The translations under genes and the position numbers were made by a program. The notes under the pieces are model-generated. The model ran no database searches, was not told the DNA's origin, and saw only the letters and a list, made by a program, of their open reading frames with translations. 28,930 nt of DNA, from NCBI GenBank assembly GCA_041648505.1, contig JBAZOY010000027.1, forward strand, positions 1 to 28,930. The letters are read 5' to 3'. Each line of letters starts with the position of its first letter. The first letter of the stretch is position 1. Source of the DNA: JBAZOY01 sp041648505. Its GTDB lineage: Bacteria > Desulfobacterota > Syntrophia > Syntrophales > CG2-30-49-12. Positions 22,081-28,930 of this stretch are shown here, piece by piece.

Positions 22081-23358
22081 GTGGCTTTCAATATTTTGAA
22101 AATAAAAACTACAGCTTTCCAGAATATTTCCAGACTGAGGCTCTGGAAATCGCTGGGGATTTTCTTTGTCCTTATCGGCCCTGGTATAATTACCTCTAAT
22201 GTTGATAACGATGCCGGTGGCATTACCACATATTCTCTGGCCGGTGCTGACTTTGGATTGGAACTTCTGTGGCTCTTGATTCCTATTACCCTGGCGCTGA
22301 TTATCATTCAGGAAATGTGCGCCCGTATGGGAGTAGTCTCAGGGAAGGGGCTTTCGGATCTTATTCGGGAGCGCTTCGGTGCTAAAATAACCTTTTATTT
22401 AATGATTGTTCTCTTCTTTGCAAATCTGGGCAATACTGTTGCAGAATTTGCAGGGGTGGCGGCAAGCATGGAAATATTCGGCGTAAGTAAATATATTGCC
22501 GTACCTGCAGGGGCCGTCTTTGTCTGGTGGCTGGTAGTAAAGGGAAACTATAAATCCGTAGAGAAGGCTTTCCTGGTTGCCTGTCTCTTCTACCTTTCTT
22601 ATATTATCTCCGGCTTTATGGGTAAACCGGACTGGAGCGAGGTCCGGTCTGCAGTCTTGACACCAACCATACGATTTAATTACCCTTTCCTTGTCATGGC
22701 GGTAGGTATTATTGGGACAACGATTGCCCCGTGGATGCAGTTTTATTTGCAATCTTCCGTTGTTGATAAAGGTCTCAAGGTAGACGATTACAACTACACC
22801 CGGATGGATGTAATTTTGGGTTCTCTGACCGTCAACATAGTTGCGTTTTTTATTATCTTGCTCTGTGCTGTTACTCTCTTTCACTCCGGAATAAAGATAG
22901 AAAACGCCAAAGATGCTGCCCTGGCGCTGGAACCCCTGGCAGGGACATATTGTTCATTGTTATTCGCATTTGGTCTACTCAATGCCTCCCTGTTTGCCGC
23001 TTCCATCCTGCCACTTTCCGCAGCTTATACCATCTGCGAAGCCTTCGGCTGGGAGTCAAGCTTGAACCACAAGTTTGCTGAGGCACCACAATTTTATGGC
23101 CTTTATTTCCTGATGATCTTTCTGGGAGCCGGTATAATACTTTTACCCGATATGCCTTTAATCTCTATCATGTTTTACTCCCAGGTGATCAATGGCGTAC
23201 TCCTTCCCTTCATTCTGATCTTTATGCTTCTGCTGATAAACGACCGGCGGGTCATGGGGCACTATACCAACAGTTTATTTATGAATGTCGTAGCCTGGCT
23301 GACGGTTGCCTCCCTGATATTCCTCTCCGGTGCCATGGTTTTTGCTTCTCTGATATGA
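22081..23358 (+). CDS. Nramp-related divalent metal (possibly Mg2+) transporter
   Basis: 425 residues from GTG 22081 (AAGGTAAGGG upstream; an earlier TTG at 22033 overlaps the preceding gene). About eleven membrane helices. The Nramp fold is recognisable: GPGIITSNVDNDAGGITTYS occupies the first helix and GTTIAPWMQFYLQSS the sixth. The canonical DPGN appears as DNDAGG, and the canonical (A/T)xMPHN is replaced by TIAPWM, so the metal-selecting Met is absent. Loss of this Met is known from Nramp-related magnesium transporters. The preceding MgtE_N/CBS gene supports Mg2+ as substrate, but transport has not been shown. Confidence 0.88.
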   Translation: MAFNILKIKTTAFQNISRLRLWKSLGIFFVLIGPGIITSNVDNDAGGITTYSLAGADFGLELLWLLIPITLALIIIQEMCARMGVVSGKGLSDLIRERFGAKITFYLMIVLFFANLGNTVAEFAGVAASMEIFGVSKYIAVPAGAVFVWWLVVKGNYKSVEKAFLVACLFYLSYIISGFMGKPDWSEVRSAVLTPTIRFNYPFLVMAVGIIGTTIAPWMQFYLQSSVVDKGLKVDDYNYTRMDVILGSLTVNIVAFFIILLCAVTLFHSGIKIENAKDAALALEPLAGTYCSLLFAFGLLNASLFAASILPLSAAYTICEAFGWESSLNHKFAEAPQFYGLYFLMIFLGAGIILLPDMPLISIMFYSQVINGVLLPFILIFMLLLINDRRVMGHYTNSLFMNVVAWLTVASLIFLSGAMVFASLI

Positions 23359-23436
23359 AAAGATATAAAGAGTTTTTGCCTTTACGCTGTGTCTTTTTCA
23401 ATCTGTACCTGGATTAGAAGGAGGCAAAAAAATTAT

Positions 23437-23555
23437 GAATTTCTCGTTTTTCCTAAATCTTTTGCAGATCTGGTGAAAAAGTAAAACCTTCTGTGGTAAA
23501 TATCAGCACAACAACGGTCCGGGTACAAGTTAAAGATAAAGAATTTATTGACTTT
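23437..23555 (+). pseudogene. Remnant of an HtrA/DegP serine protease
   Basis: The plus strand reads PKSFADLV, then after a one-base loss in an A-run (23476-23480) VKPSVVNISTTTVRVQVKDK and EFIDFG, which is the start of mature HtrA/DegP (FADLVEKVKPSVVNISTT type). The catalytic domain and PDZ domains are absent. An AGAAGGAGG site (about 23417) survives upstream. It ends at the convergent lepB, so a deletion probably removed the rest. Confidence 0.6.
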
Positions 23556-23561
23556 GGGGCA

Positions 23562-24173
23562 CTAACGTAGGGCTTGGCCCAGCCTATTCCATCGGACACC
23601 ATGCTGTTCCTTATCCCATGACCAGTAGATTATAAAGGCTTTTCCCAGAACATCTTTCAAGTCCACAAAACCCCAGAATCTGCTATCGTAGCTCTGGTCC
23701 CTGTTGTCTCCCATCATAAAAAGGGATCCCCGAGGAACGGTAACCGGTCCGAAATTATCCCGGGGCTGGATCGAGCCGGGAATAATAAAATAATCGTCAT
23801 AGACCCCGTGGGTGTCGCTATAGGGCAGGCTATTTAAGTAAATTTTCTTGTTCCTGATTTCAATAGTATCACCTCCAATACCGATGACCCGCTTTATGAA
23901 ATCCTTCGACCTGTCTTCGGGATATATAAACACTACAATATCTCCCCTTTTAGGATCGCTGATGGGGATGAGCGTCTTTCTAAAATAGGGTATTTTGATG
24001 CCGTAAATAAATCTGTTCACCATGATATGATCACCAATTAACAGGGTAGGCTTCATAGACCCTGACGGTATCTTAAATGCCTGGACAATAAAAGACCTGA
24101 CGAAAAAGGCAACCAGAATGGCAATTACGATAGCCTCTGCGTATTCCCGAAGTTTGGATTTTGATTCACTCAT
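23562..24173 (-). CDS. lepB: Signal peptidase I
   Basis: 203 residues from ATG 24173 (an ATG seven codons earlier lies inside the upstream gene). One membrane helix (about 12-32), catalytic Ser39 in IPSGSMKPTLLIGD and Lys94 in DFIKRVIGIGGD, then GDNRDQSYDSRFWGFV. It cleaves signal peptides at the outer face of the inner membrane. It is last in the tgt-yajC-secDF run, so it is transcribed with the translocase auxiliary genes. Confidence 0.95.
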   Translation of the reverse strand: MSESKSKLREYAEAIVIAILVAFFVRSFIVQAFKIPSGSMKPTLLIGDHIMVNRFIYGIKIPYFRKTLIPISDPKRGDIVVFIYPEDRSKDFIKRVIGIGGDTIEIRNKKIYLNSLPYSDTHGVYDDYFIIPGSIQPRDNFGPVTVPRGSLFMMGDNRDQSYDSRFWGFVDLKDVLGKAFIIYWSWDKEQHGVRWNRLGQALR

Positions 24174-24180
24174 AAAGTTC

Positions 24181-24693
24181 TCACGAATATACATTTAACA
24201 GGACAATAACGGTCATCGCCAGGGCAGAAAAACCTTTTATCATTATTCCTGCGATTCTTCCCATCATTGCTCTGTATCCGGTCCTGAAGAGAGGTTTAAG
24301 CCTGTACTGCCGGATTATTTCTACCGCCAGCATACCGACCAGGCCACCTAGAAAAAGCCCGGCAATAATACCAAGTCCGAGGAGAACAGGAGTCAGCAGT
24401 ATAGCACCAATAAAGCCGCATACAACAGAAGTCCAGACCATTCTCTTTGACAGCCCGAATCTGGGTGCACCAGCCATCAGCGGTACAAAATCGCTGGCTT
24501 CCGCCAGTAAAGTAATGATAATCAGAGCAGCAATAACCTTGCAACTGATGCTCTCAAAACCGGTACAAAGGGCATAAATAACAACATCAAAGAGAATGAT
24601 AACCGTCCCCGGCAAACCAAAAATAGTGGAAAAAACACCCAACAACAGCACGCTAATAAAAATGGTCAATCCTGTAATCGCAAGGGGAGACAA
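24181..24693 (-). CDS. DUF456 membrane protein
   Basis: 170 residues with about four hydrophobic helices and glycine-rich turns (GLGIIAGLFLGGLVGMLAVE), as in DUF456. The start is TTG one base after the secF stop codon, so it is coupled. Function is unknown; position between secF and lepB suggests a link to membrane protein export. Confidence 0.85.
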   Translation of the reverse strand: MSPLAITGLTIFISVLLLGVFSTIFGLPGTVIILFDVVIYALCTGFESISCKVIAALIIITLLAEASDFVPLMAGAPRFGLSKRMVWTSVVCGFIGAILLTPVLLGLGIIAGLFLGGLVGMLAVEIIRQYRLKPLFRTGYRAMMGRIAGIMIKGFSALAMTVIVLLNVYS

Positions 24694-24694
24694 C

Positions 24695-25606
24695 TTACTT
24701 TTTCCTTTTTACCCGTGAAGGCCTTATGTTTTCCCACGCCAGAACGATGGAGCTTGCAATAAATATACTTGAATACGTGCCAACCACCACGCCCACCAGG
24801 AGGGCAAAGGCAAAGTCGTGAATAACCTCCCCGCCGAAGATAAACAGAATAGCTACGACAATAAAGACCGTTAAAGAGGTCAGGATTGTCCTGGAGAGCG
24901 TCTGATTGATACTCGCATTAATGGTATCCCTCAGCTCCTGCTTAAGATGTTTTCTGGCGTTTTCCCTGATCCGATCAAAGACGACAATGGTGTCATTTAT
25001 AGAATAGCCGACAATGGTTAATAACGCGGCCACAATCGTCAGGGTAAACTCTTTATTCAGCAGAGAAAAAACGCCGACAGTAATAGCGACGTCGTGAACC
25101 AGGGCGAGTATGCCACCGACGGCATGGCGAAATTCGAACCGCCAGGCGATGTAAATAAGCATTCCGATCCAGGAAAAAACGAGGGCCATGATTGCTTTAT
25201 TCCTCAGATCACTGCCGACTTTGGGCCCCACAACCTCGACTCTCTGTATCTCGAAGGTCCCTTGACCGTAGGCTTTACTCAGGGCATCTTCGATCTTCTG
25301 TGAGAGGTCATTAAGATTAGAAGAGAGGCTTACCGTCCTGATAACAACATCGTTCGTACCGAATTGTTGAATAATGCTGTTACCGAGACCAACTGATTTG
25401 AAGACATCTCTCAGATTCTCCGTTGGTGGTTCCTTCTTAAATTTGATCTGAATCAGGGTACCTCCGGAAAAGTCAATGCCTAAATTGAGACCTCCGTGCC
25501 AGATAACTGAGACGATGCTGATAATAATCATTAAAAGGGAACAGGCAAAGGCGATCTTCATCTTCCCCACGAAATTGACATTGGTTATTGGTTTTATAAA
25601 TTCCAT
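24695..25606 (-). CDS. secF: Protein translocase subunit SecF
   Basis: 303 residues with the SecF layout: a first helix at about 17-37, a periplasmic domain starting GLNLGIDFSGGTLIQIKFK, and five further helices, including VGYSINDTIVVFDRIRENAR. It uses the proton motive force with SecD to complete protein export through SecYEG. The GAGGAGAG site precedes the ATG. The secD stop lies 43 nt upstream. Confidence 0.96.
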   Translation of the reverse strand: MEFIKPITNVNFVGKMKIAFACSLLMIIISIVSVIWHGGLNLGIDFSGGTLIQIKFKKEPPTENLRDVFKSVGLGNSIIQQFGTNDVVIRTVSLSSNLNDLSQKIEDALSKAYGQGTFEIQRVEVVGPKVGSDLRNKAIMALVFSWIGMLIYIAWRFEFRHAVGGILALVHDVAITVGVFSLLNKEFTLTIVAALLTIVGYSINDTIVVFDRIRENARKHLKQELRDTINASINQTLSRTILTSLTVFIVVAILFIFGGEVIHDFAFALLVGVVVGTYSSIFIASSIVLAWENIRPSRVKRKK

Positions 25607-25649
25607 TCATCTCTCCTCTGAATTTTCCTTACCCTTGTCAGGACAAGCC

Positions 25650-27248
25650 TCAAATACTGATCGTTTTGATTCTTCGATTCCAGACAAAATAGTCAAAGAT
25701 GATCCTCGTGACAAAGACAGCAGTGAACATACTGGTAACGATTCCGATAATCAGGGTAATGGCAAACCCTTTTACCGGTCCCGTCCCGAACTGGAAGAGG
25801 AAAAGGGCAGCAATCAGGGTTGTTACATTAGAATCTAAGATAGTAAGAAAGGCCTTGGCGTATCCGGCTTCCACAGCGGCCCGAGGTGTTTTCCCTGTCC
25901 GGAGTTCTTCTCTGATCCTCTCAAATATGAGAACATTGGCATCCACCGCCATTCCAATGGTCAGAACAATGCCGGCAATGCCGGGAAGTGTCAGGGTGGC
26001 CTTAAAGGCCACCAGAGTACCCAGGATAATTACTATGTTCGTGATAAGCGCCATATTGGCGACAACACCCGACAGTTTGTAATAGACCACCATAAAGAGG
26101 ATAACCAAGATACCTCCAATGATCGTAGAGGTGATACCCTTATCGATGGAATCCTGCCCCAGAGACGGTCCCACTGTCCTTTCCTCGAGGATGTTGACCG
26201 GTGCCGGCAGAGCACCCGCTCTCAAGACAATTGCCAGGTCCCGGGCCTCCTCCATGGAAAACGAACCTGTGATCTGTGCCTCTCCTCCGGAGATCCTCTC
26301 CTGGATCACCGGTGCAGAATACACCAAGCCGTCAAGAACAATGGCCAGTCTTTTTTTCACGTTCTCCGCCGTAATACGGTCGAAGTCTTTTGCTCCCTGG
26401 CTATTGAATTTTATGGCTATATGAGGCTCACCGAAACGATCACTGATCTTCACCTGTGCAGACTCAAGAGAACTGCCGGTCATAAGGGTCTTATTCTTCA
26501 ACAGGTAAGAAACATTATCTCTACGCCCCGTTCTCCCGTTGTTAGAGTAACCCTCGGTCAGGACACTTCCTTCAGGGATATTCCCCCGCTGCGCTTCATC
26601 CGGACTATGTTCCTCATCAACAAGTTTAAATTCTAAAAGAGCCGTTTTCCCGATAAGGTTTTTGGCCCGGGTGGTGTCCGTGATTCCGGGAAGCTGGACA
26701 ATGATGCGATTATCGCCCTCGGGAATAATTTCCGGTTCGGAGATACCGAATTGATCAATCCGGTTCCGTATGGTTTCGAGGCTTTGTTCCACGGCAAGTT
26801 TTTCGATTTCAAAGACACGCTTATCTCTGATCTTTAAAGAAACCCTTTCCCTTCCCTCAATCGTCTCGGAAGATGCTATTTCAAGATCGGGATAATTGTC
26901 TTTGAGGATTTTTTCCAATCCGCCTCTTGAGACAGCCTCCGGCAGTTCAAGGATAATATTACCCTTTTTCTGTTCAATCTGTCTGAAACGGACTTTGTTG
27001 TCCATTAAGGTTTCCTTCAGGTTATTTGAGATCCTCTCCATCGTGGTCTCTGCTGCTTTGACCGTGTCAACCTCCAGAACTAAATGCATCCCCCCCTGAA
27101 GGTCGAGGCCCAGGTGAATTTTGTCACTGGGAAAATAGTTTTTCCACGGGGAGGGAATATCGGATATAAGGGATGGTGTCAGATAAACTAATCCCGCAAG
27201 GGAAGCGATTACCGCAATGACAGTCCTTATTCTTATACTTTTGAACAT
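25650..27248 (-). CDS. secD: Protein translocase subunit SecD
   Basis: 532 residues from ATG 27248, chosen because AGGAAGAGGA lies directly upstream and the protein then begins with MFKSIRIRTVIAVIASLAGL, the first helix. Motifs: HLGLDLQGGMHLVLEVD, IRNRIDQFGISEPEI, AVDANVLIFERIREELRTG. A longer frame reaches 27299 but adds residues with no membrane role. It forms the SecDF complex with the next gene. Confidence 0.96.
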   Translation of the reverse strand: MFKSIRIRTVIAVIASLAGLVYLTPSLISDIPSPWKNYFPSDKIHLGLDLQGGMHLVLEVDTVKAAETTMERISNNLKETLMDNKVRFRQIEQKKGNIILELPEAVSRGGLEKILKDNYPDLEIASSETIEGRERVSLKIRDKRVFEIEKLAVEQSLETIRNRIDQFGISEPEIIPEGDNRIIVQLPGITDTTRAKNLIGKTALLEFKLVDEEHSPDEAQRGNIPEGSVLTEGYSNNGRTGRRDNVSYLLKNKTLMTGSSLESAQVKISDRFGEPHIAIKFNSQGAKDFDRITAENVKKRLAIVLDGLVYSAPVIQERISGGEAQITGSFSMEEARDLAIVLRAGALPAPVNILEERTVGPSLGQDSIDKGITSTIIGGILVILFMVVYYKLSGVVANMALITNIVIILGTLVAFKATLTLPGIAGIVLTIGMAVDANVLIFERIREELRTGKTPRAAVEAGYAKAFLTILDSNVTTLIAALFLFQFGTGPVKGFAITLIIGIVTSMFTAVFVTRIIFDYFVWNRRIKTISI

Positions 27249-27267
27249 AATCCTCTTCCTTTCAAAA

Positions 27268-27588
27268 TTACTCCCTTCCTGCCTTTTGCAGGACAGCACT
27301 GATAAAATTTCTTGAGATCTTTATCTTTACCTTATCGGCAACCTCAAGGGTAACAACAGCATCTGTAATTCCTGCAACTTTCCCATGTATACCTCCTGAG
27401 GTAATCACCATATCACCATGGCTGAGATTTGCCTGCATCTCCCTGGTTTCTTTCTGCTTTTTTTGTTGAGGCCTGATCAGAAGAAAATAAAAGATGGCGA
27501 ACATAACACCGATCATAATAAGAAAACTCATATCGCCTCCCTGAGCTCCGCCCCCACCTGCCCCCATGGCATAGGCCAGATCTATCAT
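27268..27588 (-). CDS. yajC: Preprotein translocase subunit YajC
   Basis: 106 residues: a glycine-rich start, one membrane helix at about 20-40 and the conserved LLIRPQQKKQKE, followed by GDMVITSGGIHGKV. It joins SecDF in the holotranslocon. GGAGGGAAC precedes the ATG, 31 nt after tgt. Confidence 0.95.
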   Translation of the reverse strand: MIDLAYAMGAGGGGAQGGDMSFLIMIGVMFAIFYFLLIRPQQKKQKETREMQANLSHGDMVITSGGIHGKVAGITDAVVTLEVADKVKIKISRNFISAVLQKAGRE

Positions 27589-27618
27589 TACCTGTTCCCT
27601 CCTTTATATATTTATTTA

Positions 27619-28770
27619 TTAGCTATCAGCCCAAACAAATGGCTGATCACTTGTGGACTGACTTTTCAAGAAGTTATTTCTGAAGGCCGCATATTGACCA
27701 TTGCTTATCGCCTTCCTGATCATCTCCAATAAATGCATATAGTAACGAATATTGTGGATCGTATTCAAGATCATGGCCAGAATTTCTCTGGACATAAACA
27801 GGTGCCTTAAGTATGCCCGTGAGTAATGTCTGCACGTGTAACAGTCGCAGGAACTATCGAGAGGCGAATCGTCGTCACTGTAACGGGAATTTTTTATAAC
27901 AATCTTTTCACGATTTGTAAACAATAATCCGTTTCTAGCGCAACGGGTAGGTATCACGCAGTCAAACATATCAATGCCTTGATAGACACACTCTACAATA
28001 TCTCCAGGCATGCCCACCCCCATAAGATACCTCGGACTGTCTTCCGGAAGGAGTGGAGTGGTACCTTCAACGATCTCCATTAACATCTCTTTCGGCTCTC
28101 CTACGCTCAATCCTCCAAGGGCATAACCATCGAAACCGAGACATGTGGTTTCCTCTACCCCCCGTTTCCTTAGGGCAGGATAAATTCCCCCCTGGATGAT
28201 TCCAAAGAGAGCATGGGGGGCATTGTCCTTCTTTGCCTTCCTGCTCCTTCTTGCCCAATTAAGTGTAAGATCCAGCGATTTTTCGGCTTCCGCAAAGCTA
28301 ATAGGGTATGGTGTGCATTCGTCGAGACACATCATAATATCGGAGCCGAGGGCCTCTTGAATCTCAACTGCCTGCTCCGGGCTGATAAATTGTTTCGACC
28401 CATCAATATGAGACCGAAAAAGCACCCCTCCCTCGTTGATCTTTCTCAGATTACTAAGGCTGTATATCTGAAAGCCACCACTGTCCGTGAGAATCGGACC
28501 GCTCCAGTTCATAAATCTGTGCAAACCTCCCAGCCTGCTAATAATTTTATGCCCGGGTCTGAGATAGAGATGATATGTGTTAGAGAGAATTATTTCCGCG
28601 CCTAACTCTCTCACCCATTCAGGCAGGACGGACTTTACCGTACCTTGGGTGCCTACCGGCATAAAGACAGGGGTATCCACATCCCCGTGTGGTGTGAATA
28701 TCTTTCCCAGCCGTGCTCGAGAAGTCGGGTCCTTTTTGAGCAAGTTAAATTTATATTCATTACTCATCAT
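27619..28770 (-). CDS. tgt: tRNA-guanine transglycosylase
   Basis: 383 residues, normal length. TDSGGFQIYSL holds the catalytic-site Asp, GGLSVGEPKEML and DCVIPTRCARNG are substrate elements, and CDCYTCRHYSRAYLRHL carries the zinc ligands. It exchanges guanine for preQ1 at the wobble position of GUN tRNAs. The next codon is also ATG (28767). It is followed by yajC, the usual queA-tgt-yajC-secDF order. Confidence 0.96.
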   Translation of the reverse strand: MMSNEYKFNLLKKDPTSRARLGKIFTPHGDVDTPVFMPVGTQGTVKSVLPEWVRELGAEIILSNTYHLYLRPGHKIISRLGGLHRFMNWSGPILTDSGGFQIYSLSNLRKINEGGVLFRSHIDGSKQFISPEQAVEIQEALGSDIMMCLDECTPYPISFAEAEKSLDLTLNWARRSRKAKKDNAPHALFGIIQGGIYPALRKRGVEETTCLGFDGYALGGLSVGEPKEMLMEIVEGTTPLLPEDSPRYLMGVGMPGDIVECVYQGIDMFDCVIPTRCARNGLLFTNREKIVIKNSRYSDDDSPLDSSCDCYTCRHYSRAYLRHLFMSREILAMILNTIHNIRYYMHLLEMIRKAISNGQYAAFRNNFLKSQSTSDQPFVWADS

Positions 28771-28784
28771 CTACAAGTTACGAA

Positions 28785-28930
28785 TTACAGGATCAGCATA
28801 CAATCCCCATAGCTGTAAAAGCGGTAGCAATCATTTATTGCCCGCTGATACGCTTCCTGCATAACATTTTTACCGGCAAAGGCGCAAACAAGTAGAAACA
28901 GAGACGACATGGGGAGATGAAAATTGGTAA
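28785..28930 (-). CDS. queA: S-adenosylmethionine:tRNA ribosyltransferase-isomerase, 3' end
   Basis: Only the last 48 codons are inside the window: TNFHLPMSSLFLLVCAFAGK and EAYQRAINDCYRFYSYGDCM followed by a short tail. This is the conserved QueA end (TNFHLPxSSL, FYSYGDxML). It converts preQ1 in tRNA to epoxyqueuosine, the step after tgt. It lies 14 nt upstream of tgt. Confidence 0.93.
   Translation of the reverse strand, partial: TNFHLPMSSLFLLVCAFAGKNVMQEAYQRAINDCYRFYSYGDCMLIL

Noticed and set aside
22399..22884. 161-codon minus-strand frame
   Set aside because: It is antisense to the Nramp-like gene, Cys/His rich by chance, and without a start signal.

Overview
The window looks like a chromosomal segment of a mesophilic, mid-GC Gram-negative bacterium. 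Syntrophales or another Desulfobacterota lineage is the best guess, from the protein flavour and from the queA-tgt-yajC-secD-secF and precorrin-2 dehydrogenase-ccsA-hemA runs. This is inference: no rRNA or phylogenetic marker was tested. It divides into an accessory island (about 1-9300) and a housekeeping part (about 9300-28930), with tRNA-Phe(GAA) at the boundary and its 3' end facing the island.

Accessory island, almost all on the minus strand. It starts inside a REP-associated tyrosine transposase (RAYT) gene, followed by a two-hairpin insertion, a DNA methyltransferase fragment, and a SIR2-HerA pair (NADase-type SIR2 plus HerA/FtsK-like ATPase) that matches a known two-gene antiphage design. 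Four toxin-antitoxin modules follow: a RelE-type pair, an HTH-nucleotidyltransferase/HEPN pair (HEPN probably frameshifted), MazEF and HicBA. Two orphan membrane-anchored proteins come next. A complete RAYT element sits exactly between the MNT gene and mazF and supplies a start codon to one and the stop codon to the other. Several intergenic spacers look like integron attC sites: one shows core sites, a paired stem and an extrahelical base, and two others share a 105-bp block that is about 94% identical. No integrase is visible. I read this region as a degenerate, integrase-less cassette array carrying defence and TA genes and later invaded by RAYT elements.

Housekeeping part. prmA-rsmE-RDD form a minus-strand operon with a good sigma70-like promoter. 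Divergent from it is a tetrapyrrole/cytochrome c operon (precorrin-2 dehydrogenase, CcsA/HemX-type protein, hemA, NYN nuclease). holA, with an unusually long central insertion, and rpsU follow on the minus strand. Then comes a minus-strand operon of an M24 Xaa-Pro peptidase, gcvH, a small unknown gene and hisC, ending in a strong terminator. The peptidase reading frame is interrupted by one in-frame TAG. On the plus strand a PRC-barrel/MgtE_N/CBS protein without a membrane domain overlaps or abuts an Nramp-related transporter that lacks the canonical metal-binding motifs, suggesting a Mg2+ sensor/transporter pair. A frameshifted htrA remnant lies between it and the last operon, queA-tgt-yajC-secD-secF-DUF456-lepB, which joins queuosine tRNA modification to Sec protein export and signal peptide cleavage.
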